Shown piece after piece: positions 27,975 to 37,376 of a stretch of DNA of 64,000 nucleotides. Numbering within the stretch: position 1 is the first letter of the stretch; each line of letters begins with the position of its first letter. The notes beneath the pieces are model-generated. The model was not told where the DNA came from and made no database searches. It saw only the letters and a program-made list of their open reading frames with translations. The stretch is taken from assembly GCF_002019595.1 (NCBI RefSeq), contig NZ_KV917369.1, positions 3,116,624-3,180,623 of the forward strand, read 5' to 3'. The stretch is from Priestia abyssalis (GTDB lineage: Bacteria; Bacillota; Bacilli; Bacillales; Bacillaceae_H). Both the position numbers and the translations under genes were made by a program.

Positions 27975-28316
27975 TTATTTTTTTCCCAATCGCTTCATGA
28001 TACTCTGATTCAAATCTTCACGATACTTGGCGACATAGGTTTTAGCGTTTGCCACTAGTTCGTCGGCAAAGGACGCCACGTCGGCCCCAGTGATTTCCAG
28101 CACTTGTCTACCTTCCGCCGCACCGGCTTCGAACAACTCGATTAATTCATACTGTATGTGCAGCATATCCATCCCGTTGCCCGCTGAGAAATTCCACATG
28201 TAGTTTTGAATTTTCTTAAATACAAACTGGTAGTCCTCTGGCAAGGCTTCAACCCGTGCCATCATCATCTTGTACTCTTTTTTATCACCAATTATTTTTT
28301 TGAACATTTCCATCAT
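27975..28316 (-). CDS. DUF1048 domain protein
   Basis: 113 residues from the ATG at 28316, chosen because AAGGAGG lies nine bases upstream. The MEMFKKIIGDKKEYKMMMARVEALPEDY start and the helical, acidic body fit DUF1048, which typically travels behind PadR-family regulators. No enzymatic motif or membrane segment is visible. It forms an operon with padR, 72 bp apart, and probably shares its regulation. Function unknown. Confidence 0.82.
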   Translation of the reverse strand: MMEMFKKIIGDKKEYKMMMARVEALPEDYQFVFKKIQNYMWNFSAGNGMDMLHIQYELIELFEAGAAEGRQVLEITGADVASFADELVANAKTYVAKYREDLNQSIMKRLGKK

Positions 28317-28388
28317 GTTATTTTTCCTCCTTTTTTTATAAAGCTGAACAAGACACTCCAAAAATATCGGACGGAATATCTTATGAAG

Positions 28389-28709
28389 CTAGATTGACTT
28401 CAAGACGTTAATTTTCGATGATAAAAAATCCCATTTTTCCCAAAATAATTCAAGTTCCTGGCGGCCAGCCTCATTAAGTGAGTAAAACTTGCGGGGCGGC
28501 CCCATATCTGACGGTTTCTTTTCTATGTTCACAAGTTTTTTCTTTTCTAATCGCACGAGGATGGTATAGACCGTCCCTTCCACGACCTCCGTAAACCCAA
28601 GCTCGTTCAGGCGGCGAGTAATCTCGTAGCCATAGGTTTCATGGCGGCTGATGATTTCCAGCACGCAGCCTTCCAGCGAACCCTTCAGCATTTCAGTTAA
28701 ATTTTCCAT
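28389..28709 (-). CDS. PadR-family transcriptional regulator
   Basis: 106 residues. The winged helix carries YGYEITRRLNELGFTEVVEGTVYTILVRLEKKKLV and GPPRKFYSLNEAGR, the PadR signature, with a short C-terminal dimer helix, so it is a PadR-s1 type repressor. AGAGGAGG precedes the ATG. It is likely autoregulatory: inverted repeats lie just upstream. The ligand is unknown. Confidence 0.92.
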   Translation of the reverse strand: MENLTEMLKGSLEGCVLEIISRHETYGYEITRRLNELGFTEVVEGTVYTILVRLEKKKLVNIEKKPSDMGPPRKFYSLNEAGRQELELFWEKWDFLSSKINVLKSI

Positions 28710-28730
28710 GTTCAGATCCTCCTCTACCCC

Positions 28731-28817
28731 CTCTATTTTGTCTGACTTATATTCAGTATAACAGAGTACTGAGGGAATTTTTACTGAATAGCTTTTGAGA
28801 AAAAACGCTATTCAGTA
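28731..28817 (-). promoter_or_regulatory. padR promoter with ACTGAATA-type inverted repeats
   Basis: TACTGAATAGC (28782-28792) and GCTATTCAGTA (28807-28817) form perfect 11-bp arms; TATACTGAAT nearer the gene supplies a -10-like TATACT. Such arms fit a PadR operator. Confidence 0.55.
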
Positions 28818-28940
28818 TTGCTTATTACATGTACATTGTAACACCGAGTAGCGGAGGGTGTCAACTGGAACCATCCAATGAACTCGATACGGCTTGGGAA
28901 AAAACGCTAAAAGCTTCAACTGCCAAAGAAAAAGAAAACA

Positions 28941-29270
28941 TATTTCACAGATATATACGATCATCTACTTAAGCTGGCTGAAAGCATCGAGTCTAATCGC
29001 GAGTTAACAACGGATATTCGAGACAGTTACATATCTTTAAATTCCAATCGCATGAATATGACATTAACCGTCATTACGACTATCTTTATGCCCCTAATTA
29101 TAGCTGGTATTTATGGTATGAATTTTGAGCATATGCCTGAATTAACATGGCGTTACGGATATTTCATCGTTCTAGAAATTATGGCTGTCATGGGTCTATC
29201 TATGTTTTTTTGGTTTAAAGCAAGGGCTGGTTTAAACATAATTAAGAGGACGACTCAACAAGTCTCATAA
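28941..29270 (+). pseudogene. Remnant of CorA magnesium transporter (C-terminal part)
   Basis: The frame reads from YFTDIYDHLLKLAESIESNR through a long stalk helix into MTLTVITTIFMPLIIAGIYGMNF and a second membrane helix. YGMNF is the CorA selectivity motif. The N-terminal cytoplasmic domain of about 200 residues is missing, and there is no start or ribosome site upstream. An internal ATG at 29052 could initiate only a 72-residue fragment. I treat it as a decayed corA. Confidence 0.8.
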
Positions 29271-29275
29271 GGAAA

Positions 29276-29306
29276 AAGACCGAGGAACCCCCGGTCTTGC
29301 GTTTTT
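29276..29306 (+). terminator. Terminator
   Basis: AAGACCG(AGGAACCCC)CGGTCTT hairpin then GCGTTTTT. It survives behind the corA remnant and also stands at the end of the minus-strand DUF420 gene. Confidence 0.8.
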
Positions 29307-29307
29307 C

Positions 29308-29859
29308 TTAGTAATACGGCGATATCATTAAATAGACGAGAACACCGGTAAAGCTGACATAGAGCCAAATCGGCATGCTCCATCGGACGATTTTACGATG
29401 TTTTTCTACTTGATTGGTCATACCCCAAATAAGCGAAAATAATGCAAGCGGGACGATGATGGCCGCTAATACACTATGAGTAATTAAAATGAAGAAATAA
29501 ACGGATCGTAAAAATCCTTCTCCGCCATAACGCGTCGTTTCAACGGATAAATAATGGTAAGAAAGATAAGATACGCAAAACAGCAGCGTCGTCGTAAAAG
29601 CAGCAAAGATGAAGCGCTTATGGACGATAATGTTTTTCTTTTTAATCGCATATAAAGCCGCACATAAAAAGATGAATGTAAAGCTGTTCAATACCGCGTT
29701 TATTCTTGGAAAGATCGTCAAATCAAACGTGACTTCCCCACGATAACCGATCGGCGAAAAAAACAATAATAGAATGATAGCATTGACGACAATGGAAAGG
29801 CCTACGACAAGAGGCGTGTAGTTGCGATTATTTTTAGATGTATGAATCGTGTTGTTCAT
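29308..29859 (-). CDS. DUF420 membrane protein (YozB/CtaM-like)
   Basis: 183 residues with five predicted membrane segments. The residues FPRINAVLNSFTFIFL, HKRFIFAAF, SYLSYHYL and HSVLAAIIVPLAL follow the DUF420 pattern, with conserved His positions that may contact heme or copper. Staphylococcal CtaM and B. subtilis YozB/CtaG-neighbour proteins of this family are linked to maturation of heme-copper oxidases. The gene stands alone here with AGGAGG before the ATG. Confidence 0.87.
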   Translation of the reverse strand: MNNTIHTSKNNRNYTPLVVGLSIVVNAIILLLFFSPIGYRGEVTFDLTIFPRINAVLNSFTFIFLCAALYAIKKKNIIVHKRFIFAAFTTTLLFCVSYLSYHYLSVETTRYGGEGFLRSVYFFILITHSVLAAIIVPLALFSLIWGMTNQVEKHRKIVRWSMPIWLYVSFTGVLVYLMISPYY

Positions 29860-29994
29860 AGGAAACCTCCTTTAAATTCTCTTGAAAAATTCACATACCT
29901 CCACTATAGTTTGTTCACCATTATTAAACAATGACTTTGCCTCATTTGAGCTAAAATGTTCACAATCTCATCTTATCCAGGGCGAAAGTTTTCA

Positions 29995-31017
29995 TCATTC
30001 TTTGTTTTGGGCTTTTTTCAAACAAAAATCATATACTTTATGCCACCAAGACTTCTTGTCTTCTGCATGGTATGCCGCTTTCTCTCTAACTTCTTTGTCC
30101 ATTGTATGACGCATAAAAAACTCCCACATGATTCGACTCGCATCGGGCCCCTTCGAATCAGTGTAGCTGCCTTTGGGACTCCCGCCTGGCCACGCATGTC
30201 CCATACCGGCTACAATGAATTTTTCCATGATGGCTTTGCCGTCATCATTTTCATAAATATAGTGTTGATACTCCCGCCCCCCTGGCACATGCCCTGTTAT
30301 GATATGATCCGCCTGATCATCCATCCAGCCTGTCAATCGCCCATCCTGTGCCAAATCGTTCGTGACCGCCCATTGGGTAGTGAGTTGATCCGCGTTTTTT
30401 AGCGCCACTGTCTCATCGCGGTCTCCATGAAACACGATAACAGGCATGACAGCGGCATGCGGCCCCATTTCTTCATACGCCTTCCTTCCTTGCCGGACGG
30501 GATTTGGTCCCCCTTTCGCCATCGCCGCATAAGCCCCCATCACATGGTGTGCCGCTTTATACTCAAGACCTGCACATACACCGATTCCGGCAAACAAATC
30601 CGGATACGTGACTCCTAAAATCACGCTCATGGCCCCTCCTGCTGAAAGCCCCGCCGCAAATACGCATTTTTCATCAATAGAATAACCATCCTTAATTTTC
30701 TCTATCATTCCTGCAATAACAGATGGTTCTCCTTTTCCTCTTTTTTGATGAGTCGCTCGAAACCAATTCCAGCATGCATTATAATTGGCCGCCTTGGACT
30801 GCTCTGGATATAAGACAATAAAGTTGTTCTCTTCGGCCAACTCGTTCATTCCTGTGCCGACAGCAAAATCATCAGCATTTTGTGTACACCCATGGAGCAT
30901 GACCACTAAAGGAACAGGACATTTTTGATCATACCCGCTCGGAACATACCATTTATAACCCTTCCCCCGGTAAGAACCATGAAGGAACTTTCCAGATACG
31001 CAATCGCTAGAAGTCAA
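29995..31017 (-). CDS. PHB-depolymerase-family esterase
   Basis: 340 residues. The alpha/beta-hydrolase features are VVMLHGCTQNADDFA (oxyanion region), the lipase box GLSAGG with Ser125, an Asp in FHGDRDETV, and a His in GMGHAWPGG. This set and the CWNWF motif define the esterase PHB depolymerase family. I see no clear signal peptide, although three or four early cysteines occur. The start appears to be TTG 31017 behind AAGGAGGG. The substrate (polyester, feruloyl ester or other) cannot be decided. It sits alone. Confidence 0.87.
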   Translation of the reverse strand: MTSSDCVSGKFLHGSYRGKGYKWYVPSGYDQKCPVPLVVMLHGCTQNADDFAVGTGMNELAEENNFIVLYPEQSKAANYNACWNWFRATHQKRGKGEPSVIAGMIEKIKDGYSIDEKCVFAAGLSAGGAMSVILGVTYPDLFAGIGVCAGLEYKAAHHVMGAYAAMAKGGPNPVRQGRKAYEEMGPHAAVMPVIVFHGDRDETVALKNADQLTTQWAVTNDLAQDGRLTGWMDDQADHIITGHVPGGREYQHYIYENDDGKAIMEKFIVAGMGHAWPGGSPKGSYTDSKGPDASRIMWEFFMRHTMDKEVREKAAYHAEDKKSWWHKVYDFCLKKAQNKE

Positions 31018-31425
31018 AATCCCTAATCCCTCCTTAAAAAACTCCTCCTAACATAGTATTCTACTACTACCGGATCAAAACTTCCTTCCCCATTAAATTC
31101 TTTTTTAATAAGACTGCCCATTATAATGACACGTTTTAACACCGTTTCCCGCGACAAGATTCGTTCTATTAATATCGTAACCTACACCATTGTTTCTGTG
31201 AATCCAGGACTGACTTATTGGTAACTTGATTAAAATCTTGCCAAACAATATTTCTCCCTGCTAAATTACACAACCTTGCTTGGTCGCTCCGAAAATGGAT
31301 TTACTATACCCTTACCCTATATATATTCTACTTAATAACTCGACATATCTTCATTCCATCGAGAAGCATCACAATCGGTGATCCGGACAACTTGAATTTC
31401 CTAAATCGATCTATATAGATTCAAT
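31018..31425. other. Intergenic region with possible gene remnant
   Basis: About 400 bases with no intact gene. On the minus strand 31025-31140 is open and ends in FNGEGSFDPVVVEYYV, which resembles the C-terminus of HD-GYP proteins; I rate this weak. The rest is AT-rich without clear signals. Confidence 0.35.
31394..31418 (+). repeat. 25-bp direct repeat, copy 1
   Basis: GAATTTCCTAAATCGATCTA and five more bases match 48660-48684 with a single mismatch, in the same orientation. It is just upstream of the germination operon promoter. Confidence 0.7.
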
Positions 31426-31455
31426 GAATATTTTCGAAATGAAAATTAAATAATA
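31426..31455 (+). promoter_or_regulatory. Candidate sigma-G promoter of the ger operon
   Basis: GAATA, an 18-base spacer, then AATAATA, against the forespore sigma-G pattern GHATR-N18-CATWHTA (one mismatch). It lies 25 bp before the first ger gene, which should be expressed in the forespore. Confidence 0.5.
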
Positions 31456-31479
31456 TGGAAAAACAAGTAAGGTGTAAAA

Positions 31480-32568
31480 ATGCAATATACATTACGGTTT
31501 ATTTCGATTGTGTATGTAATGTTACTGTCAGTCGGCCTTTTTGCCCACGTTGAAATCATTCCTGCTCTATTAACTACTGTAAAACGAGATGCGTGGATAA
31601 GCGCCCTATTGCCTATCATCTTTCTGCCGATTTGGATCATGGTCATCCATAAGATTGTTTCTATCATAAACCATCAGTCAATCATTAATGTTCTGAAAGA
31701 GCAAGAAAGTTCATTCATTTATTACCTTTTTCTTTTACCTATCTCTATATTTATGTTGATGAATGCCTATATTACGGCAAAAGATATTATATTTTGGTCA
31801 CAATTAAGTTACATGCAAGGTTTCAGCAGTTTTATTCTCGCTTTTACACTGCTTATATTTTGTTTATTCTGTACGGAATCTGGTCTGTTTTCAATTGGCA
31901 TTTTAAGTACTATTCTTTGTCCCATTGTCATTTTTTTAGGTTTTTTTGTTTCTTTTGCCAATATCAAAAAAAAGCATTACGAACTTATTTTCCCAATGTT
32001 TTCGGAGGGCTACTTGCCAGTAGCAAAAGGTCTGGTCTATTCTTCATCACCAATTATTGAATTGTTTATCATTATCTTTTTAACACCTGTACTAAAAAAA
32101 CACATTTCCAAAAAACAGCTCCTCACGATTGGCATTTTAGTCATTTTCTTAATGTGCGGGCCAACTATTGGAGCGATCGTTGAGTTCGGGCCGGAACAAG
32201 CAGCAAAATATCGATATCCCGCTTTTGAACAATGGCGGATTATTTCCATTGGCAGATATTTTTCTCATGCTGATTTTCTCGCCATTTTTCAATGGCTTTC
32301 AGGAGGCGTCATTCGAATCAGTTTATACGTCTTAATAGCAAGCAAAATTATCACAAAAGGAATACATAAAGCAAAAATGACGAGGATCATTTACGCCGTT
32401 CTATTGATTGGCTGCATCTATTCAATTGATCAAAGTACGTTTTCATTCTTTATTTATGAATATTATAGACCTATTTCCTGCTTTTTTTTAACCATTCACA
32501 TTTCAATATTAGCTCTATATTTAATGAAAAACAAAAAGAAGCGGAAAGGAGAGGCGTTTGAACGTTGA
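31480..32568 (+). CDS. Spore germination permease, GerAB/GerKB family
   Basis: 362 residues and about ten membrane segments, of the APC-related GerB family. The first helix (VMLLSVGLFAHVEIIPALLTTVKRDAWISALL) carries the family KRDAW/KDAW motif. It should form the germinant-binding B subunit of a Ger receptor in the inner spore membrane. It is first in a three-gene operon, so the order here is B-A-C rather than the A-B-C of gerA or A-C-B of gerK. It overlaps the A-subunit gene by four bases. Confidence 0.92.
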   Translation: MQYTLRFISIVYVMLLSVGLFAHVEIIPALLTTVKRDAWISALLPIIFLPIWIMVIHKIVSIINHQSIINVLKEQESSFIYYLFLLPISIFMLMNAYITAKDIIFWSQLSYMQGFSSFILAFTLLIFCLFCTESGLFSIGILSTILCPIVIFLGFFVSFANIKKKHYELIFPMFSEGYLPVAKGLVYSSSPIIELFIIIFLTPVLKKHISKKQLLTIGILVIFLMCGPTIGAIVEFGPEQAAKYRYPAFEQWRIISIGRYFSHADFLAIFQWLSGGVIRISLYVLIASKIITKGIHKAKMTRIIYAVLLIGCIYSIDQSTFSFFIYEYYRPISCFFLTIHISILALYLMKNKKKRKGEAFER

Positions 32569-33986
32569 ATATCCATACTTTCTCGAAGGAAACATTTCAG
32601 GAAATGTTCAACCATTCATCAGATATTGAAGTAAAAGTTGATACTAGTAATAAAGAGCCATTATTATTCGTGTTTTGCAGACCTTTAGTTGATACGAGCC
32701 TCATTCAATCGTTAATCGCCCCCTCTTTGGAGGGAAACATGACTTGCGACTCGATATTTAATTCTTTGCAAGTAGAGTCTTATAGTAAAAAGGCTCTACA
32801 CACGGAACAAATACAGGAATTTGTTTTTTCCGGGAAACTGATGGTTATTCCTTCTGGAGAAAACATTTATTTTTACGATATCAGCAAATTCCCCTCCAGA
32901 CAGCCTGATGAATCCGTTGCAGAAGTTTCAGTACGCGGACCGAAAGACGGCTTTGTTGAAGATCTTTCAATCAATCTCGGCCTAATCCGGAAGCGATTGC
33001 GAACTTCATCTTTAGTTGCAGAAGACTATACTATTGGTAAGCGGTCGAACACAAAAGTTTCACTTCTTTACATCAAAGACATCATAAATTCACAGATTCT
33101 ACAAGATATCCGGAGCAGGCTCTCCTCACTAAACATTGATATGTTAACAAGCAGCTCTATGCTGATGGAACACTTGTATGACAATAAATTTACGTTAACT
33201 CCAGTCATCGATTATACCGGAAGACCTGATTTCACCGCGGCCTCCCTTAATCAAGGGAGATTTGCTATTGTAGTGGACGGGGCGCCAACAGTTCTAATTG
33301 CTCCAGTAAATCTCTCCTTTCTTTTTAAGTCAGCTGAAGATGATAATACAAGTTTTTATTTTGCTTCATTGGAAAGGTCATTACGTATTTTAGGACTATT
33401 AACGATTGCTTTCTTACCTGGATTTTATACGGCCTTAACAACCCACCATGTAGGCCAATTACCGCTTTCTTTCATTGCAACTGTTACGATTTCAAGACTT
33501 GGTTTGCCTTTTTCTCCGCTTATGGAAATGTTTCTTATGCTCGTAATGATTGAGTTATTTAAAGAAGGAGGAGCCCGTTTGCCTAAGGGAATCGGACAAA
33601 CCGTTGCCGTACTTGGCGGATTGATCATAGGAGATGCTGCCATCCGGGGAGGAATTACGTCTCCTACCACACTGGTCGTCATTGGGACAACAGCTATTTC
33701 TAGTTTTACGCTGGTCAATCAGTCTTTAGCGGGAAATCTTTTTTTCATTCGAATGTTCGTTCTATTCATAAGTTATGCATTAGGCATTTACGGATTTGTT
33801 TTATGCCTCTTTTTCATATGTCTATACCTATCAAGGTTGAAATCTTTTGGAATTCCTTATTTAGCTGACATATCTTCACCTGATGGAAAAGATATCATGT
33901 TCGCTTTTTTCCGCTTGCCTTTTTCATTCATGAAAAAGAGAAATTCATCTTTATTGGTAAAAGATGATACGAGAGCAGGTGAATAA
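32565..33986 (+). CDS. Spore germination protein, GerAA family
   Basis: 473 residues. An N-terminal soluble region (about 1-270, with SVRGPKDGFVEDLSINLGLIRKRLR, the GerA signature) is followed by four to five membrane helices with LPLSFIATVTISRLGLPFSPLMEM. It is the A subunit of a germinant receptor; oligomers of GerAA are thought to form the ion channel. The start is TTG overlapping the preceding stop (TTGA). The length is normal for the family. Confidence 0.93.
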   Translation: MNIHTFSKETFQEMFNHSSDIEVKVDTSNKEPLLFVFCRPLVDTSLIQSLIAPSLEGNMTCDSIFNSLQVESYSKKALHTEQIQEFVFSGKLMVIPSGENIYFYDISKFPSRQPDESVAEVSVRGPKDGFVEDLSINLGLIRKRLRTSSLVAEDYTIGKRSNTKVSLLYIKDIINSQILQDIRSRLSSLNIDMLTSSSMLMEHLYDNKFTLTPVIDYTGRPDFTAASLNQGRFAIVVDGAPTVLIAPVNLSFLFKSAEDDNTSFYFASLERSLRILGLLTIAFLPGFYTALTTHHVGQLPLSFIATVTISRLGLPFSPLMEMFLMLVMIELFKEGGARLPKGIGQTVAVLGGLIIGDAAIRGGITSPTTLVVIGTTAISSFTLVNQSLAGNLFFIRMFVLFISYALGIYGFVLCLFFICLYLSRLKSFGIPYLADISSPDGKDIMFAFFRLPFSFMKKRNSSLLVKDDTRAGE

Positions 33987-35141
33987 ATGAAGAGATTTTT
34001 TTTAATTTCAGGTATCATTTTCACTCTTGCAGGCTGTTCCAAAATTAATGAAATTCAATATCAATCATATGCAGTAGGCCTGGGAATTGACTATGTAGAT
34101 CATGAATACCGCGTCTATGTGCAGTTCTTAGATTTTTCAAACGTCGCTAAAACGGAACAAGGGAAAAGTGATCAGCCTGCTACTGTATGGATGGCAAGCG
34201 GAACGGGAAAATCCCTTGAAGAGGCTCTTAACAAAATATATCAAGGCATACAACTTCCCGTAAACTTTGACCAGCTAACTATCTTCCTTTTTGGAAAATC
34301 ATTATTGGAGCATAAATTAGAAAAAACCTTGCAAGCTTTAGATACAAATTTCGACATACGATCAACGGGATGGGTTTACGGTACAGAGGAGAAGTTGGCG
34401 GATATCTTCACAACAAAAGTTCCCTTTAACTATGCTTTCTCTTCTTCGAGGATTAATCACCCCGACTATATGCAGCAACAGCAATCGACTATCCCGGCTA
34501 TTACGTTGCAAGAGTTGATTTATCAATGTAATGAAAGAACAAAAACGATCTTACTGCCCAATATTTCGATTCAAGAAAACATCATGAAAAAAGATACGAA
34601 GAAAGTGCCTGTGACAACATTTAATGGTGCATTCATCATCAAAGATAAAAAGTTGAAAGACCTTTTAACAATAAATGACCTTAAAGGTTATATAACCGTA
34701 AACAATAAGGCTGTTAGGTCACTTTTCAACGTGAAGGAAAATAAAGAGGATAACGAAGATTCCATTGTCATTGAATTATTGAAACCGAAACTAAAAAGAA
34801 GGATCATAAAAAGCCAAAATGACATCAAATTTGGGTTAGATATTAAACTTAGTGGAGTTATTCGAGACGCTGGCCAAGTGATTGCCTCCCCTAAAATCAA
34901 AAAAGAGATTGAAGAAAAAATAAAAAGTGAAGTTTATGAATCCTATAACAAAAGTCAGGAAATTGGTGGGGATATTTATCAACTGGAAGACTATTTGTAT
35001 CGATTTATGCACAATGATTGGAAGAAACTTCATGATAAAAACAAATTCCCAACGCTAAAGAAAGAAGACATCCACGTAAGAGTGGAACCTCTACACAGCA
35101 TCACTAAATTCAATTCCGGCGTCAGTCCCCTGCTCCGTTAA
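33987..35141 (+). CDS. Spore germination lipoprotein, GerAC family
   Basis: 384 residues with a lipoprotein signal (MKRFFLISGIIFTLAGC; lipobox LAGC, Cys17). The YAVGLGIDYVD and TGKSLEEAL segments are GerAC signatures. It is the lipid-anchored C subunit of the receptor on the outer face of the inner spore membrane. It begins at the codon right after the A-subunit stop, consistent with co-translation. Confidence 0.93.
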   Translation: MKRFFLISGIIFTLAGCSKINEIQYQSYAVGLGIDYVDHEYRVYVQFLDFSNVAKTEQGKSDQPATVWMASGTGKSLEEALNKIYQGIQLPVNFDQLTIFLFGKSLLEHKLEKTLQALDTNFDIRSTGWVYGTEEKLADIFTTKVPFNYAFSSSRINHPDYMQQQQSTIPAITLQELIYQCNERTKTILLPNISIQENIMKKDTKKVPVTTFNGAFIIKDKKLKDLLTINDLKGYITVNNKAVRSLFNVKENKEDNEDSIVIELLKPKLKRRIIKSQNDIKFGLDIKLSGVIRDAGQVIASPKIKKEIEEKIKSEVYESYNKSQEIGGDIYQLEDYLYRFMHNDWKKLHDKNKFPTLKKEDIHVRVEPLHSITKFNSGVSPLLR

Positions 35142-35325
35142 ATAATGAACGAAGAAAAAGACTGACCCATGTTTTCTCCAATCTTATCAAATTTTCTCGT
35201 TCTGGAGCAAAAATCCCAAGATCATCGCCATTAATATGTAAATCTTGAACCTATTAATACGACTCCCCCCAAAAAATACTCGTGCAGAAATCCATCCAAC
35301 TTGGATTTACTCATAAAGCAATGAA

Positions 35326-35377
35326 AATAAGGGCATTTCAAGAGCCTCATTTCCTTCGCTCTTAAAACGCCCTTATT
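35326..35377 (-). terminator. Hairpin at the end of the citrate synthase gene
   Basis: AATAAGGGC...GCCCTTATT with a second inner arm AAGAGC/GCTCTT; TTTTCATT follows on the minus strand. The stem is interrupted, so strength is uncertain. The rest of 35142-35418 shows nothing recognisable. Confidence 0.6.
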
Positions 35378-35418
35378 CGCTCATCAGCAGCCTATTGAAA
35401 ACCATTCCGCTGCCCGAC

Positions 35419-36519
35419 TTACTTCACCGCTTCTGGAATTAAACCCGTATAATGAGATTCTGGGCGGTAAATTCGATTATCCGCGGATTGTTCCAGCACA
35501 TGGGCTGTCCAGCCTACGATCCGGCTCGCTGTAAAAGTAGGGGTGAATAAATCAGCCGGCAAATTAATGGATTTCATGACGGCAGCCGCAAAATATTCAA
35601 CGTTCGTATAAATTTCTCTGCCAGGCTTATACTCACGTAAAAGCTTTAATGTTACTTCTTCGATTTGCAAAATCAATTTGAACCAATTATCGCTTCCGGC
35701 AATTTGTTCTGATACGACTTTCAGAGCTTCTGCACGTGGATCATGTGTTTTATAAACTCTGTGGCCGAATCCCATGATTTTTTGTCCATTTTCTAATTTC
35801 TCTCTTACCCACGGCTCGATATTGTCTTCTGAACCGATTTCCTCCAACATATCGATGACGCCTGATGGTGCCCCGCCGTGAAGTGGCCCTTTCATGGCAC
35901 CGATGGATGCACAAATGGCTGACACCATATCCGATTCTGTCGACGAAACGACTCTAGATGAGAAGGTAGAAGCGTTCATGCCATGTTCGATCGTCAATAC
36001 AAAGTATGCGCTTAACGATTTGACAGAGTTTTGAGTCGGAACCTCGCCTGTAATCATATACATATAGTTCGCGACATGATCAAGATTTTCGTTCGGTGCA
36101 ATGTAATCTAATCCATTTTGTTTGCGGAACCAATACGCGATAATCGTTGGTGTAATGGACGTTAGTTTAATGGCTTGGTCAATCGTCGGAGGCCATGAAT
36201 AAGATGAATCACCAAGAGCTGAGATACATGTTCTCAATACACTCATGGATTCTGTATTTTGAGGCAGGTTATCCATGATGGTCAGAATATACGAAGGCAA
36301 TTTTCTCTCTTTCTTCATACGTTCTTTTAATTCGGCCAGCTCCTTGCTGTTTGGAAGGCTGTCATGCCAAATTAAATAAGCGACCTCTTCAAACGTGTAG
36401 TGGATGGCTAAGTCTTTCGCCCAGTGCCCTCGATAAATAAGCTGCCCTTTTCCTCCATCAACATGGCCTACCTTCGTTTCCGCCGCTACAATTCCTTCTA
36501 ATCCTTTTGTATATGTCAT
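35419..36519 (-). CDS. citA: Citrate synthase (CitA-type) or 2-methylcitrate synthase
   Basis: 366 residues. Catalytic-site segments are IEHGMNASTFSSRV (His), MGFGHRVYKTHDPRA (His) and LFTPTFTASRIVGWTAHVLEQ. The length and sequence track B. subtilis CitA (366 residues) rather than the longer CitZ. The enzyme condenses acetyl-CoA with oxaloacetate; some CitA/MmgD-like enzymes act on propionyl-CoA, and sequence alone does not settle this. No prpD/mmgE genes are adjacent; instead scoAB lies upstream. A TTTTCC/GGAGAG ribosome site precedes ATG 36519. Confidence 0.85.
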   Translation of the reverse strand: MTYTKGLEGIVAAETKVGHVDGGKGQLIYRGHWAKDLAIHYTFEEVAYLIWHDSLPNSKELAELKERMKKERKLPSYILTIMDNLPQNTESMSVLRTCISALGDSSYSWPPTIDQAIKLTSITPTIIAYWFRKQNGLDYIAPNENLDHVANYMYMITGEVPTQNSVKSLSAYFVLTIEHGMNASTFSSRVVSSTESDMVSAICASIGAMKGPLHGGAPSGVIDMLEEIGSEDNIEPWVREKLENGQKIMGFGHRVYKTHDPRAEALKVVSEQIAGSDNWFKLILQIEEVTLKLLREYKPGREIYTNVEYFAAAVMKSINLPADLFTPTFTASRIVGWTAHVLEQSADNRIYRPESHYTGLIPEAVK

Positions 36520-36609
36520 ATTAATCTCTCCTTTTCCTGTAATGATTTATTTTTTCTCGGCAAAAGTAATGGAACAGTGTAAAATGGGAATGGTGGATTA
36601 TGTAGAAGA

Positions 36610-36664
36610 AAAGCCTTGCACAGTCGATTGGTCATTTTCATTTAAAACGATCATGCAAGGCTTT
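36610..36664 (-). terminator. Terminator of scoAB
   Basis: AAAGCCTTGCA/TGCAAGGCTTT stem with a long, partly paired loop and TTTTC on the minus strand, 35 bp after scoB. Confidence 0.75.
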
Positions 36665-36698
36665 AAAAAACCATGAAGTTATGGAGGTATACCGGAAA

Positions 36699-37376
36699 TT
36701 AATACGCTTCCAATTTTACGTCATCTTTTACCGTCAACTTTGCTTCGGTCGCGTTTACGACTTCTTCAACCGTGTAGCCTTCTGCCACCTCAACAAGTTC
36801 CAATCCCTCGTCGGTTACGTCAATGACAGCCATATCGGTAATAATTCTGTTGACGACCCCTTTACCTGTAAGAGGAAGTGTACACTGTTTCAAAATTTTC
36901 GATTCACCGTTTTTATTCGTATGATCCATGATGACAATGATTTTACGGGCTCCGTGAACGAGATCCATCGCTCCGCCCATTCCTTTAATCATTTTTCCGG
37001 GAATCATCCAATTTGCCAGGTCACCCGTTTCCGAGACTTCCATTCCACCTAAAATCGCAATGTCGATATGGCCGCCGCGAATCATCGCAAAAGATTCGGC
37101 GCTGTCAAAATAAGAAGCTCCCGGAATAACTGTGACCGTTTCTTTACCGGCATTGATCAAATCCGCATCGACTTCTTCTTTCGTCGGATACGGTCCGATT
37201 CCAAGCAGTCCGTTTTCCGATTGTAAAACAACCTGTTTGTTATCGCTTATATAGTTGGCTACAAGTGTCGGCATCCCGATTCCAAGGTTGACGTAAAAAC
37301 CGTCTTGAATTTCCTTTTCTGCTCTTTTCGCAATTTTCTCTCTTACTAGCCCTTTATCATTCAATTTTGACGTCAT
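36699..37376 (-). CDS. scoB: 3-oxoacid CoA-transferase subunit B
   Basis: 225 residues. The catalytic Glu54 lies in [11 protein letters not shown], the class-I CoA-transferase beta-subunit motif, and [28 protein letters not shown] follows. Together with ScoA it exchanges CoA between succinyl-CoA and acetoacetate (or related acids). ATG 37376 directly follows the scoA stop without a gap. Confidence 0.93.
   Translation of the reverse strand: MTSKLNDKGLVREKIAKRAEKEIQDGFYVNLGIGMPTLVANYISDNKQVVLQSENGLLGIGPYPTKEEVDADLINAGKETVTVIPGASYFDSAESFAMIRGGHIDIAILGGMEVSETGDLANWMIPGKMIKGMGGAMDLVHGARKIIVIMDHTNKNGESKILKQCTLPLTGKGVVNRIITDMAVIDVTDEGLELVEVAEGYTVEEVVNATEAKLTVKDDVKLEAY

Noticed and set aside
28850..28960. 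Open segment reading LDTAWEKTLKASTAKEKENI
   Set aside because: No start codon or known family; it overlaps the corA remnant in another frame. Probably decay debris.
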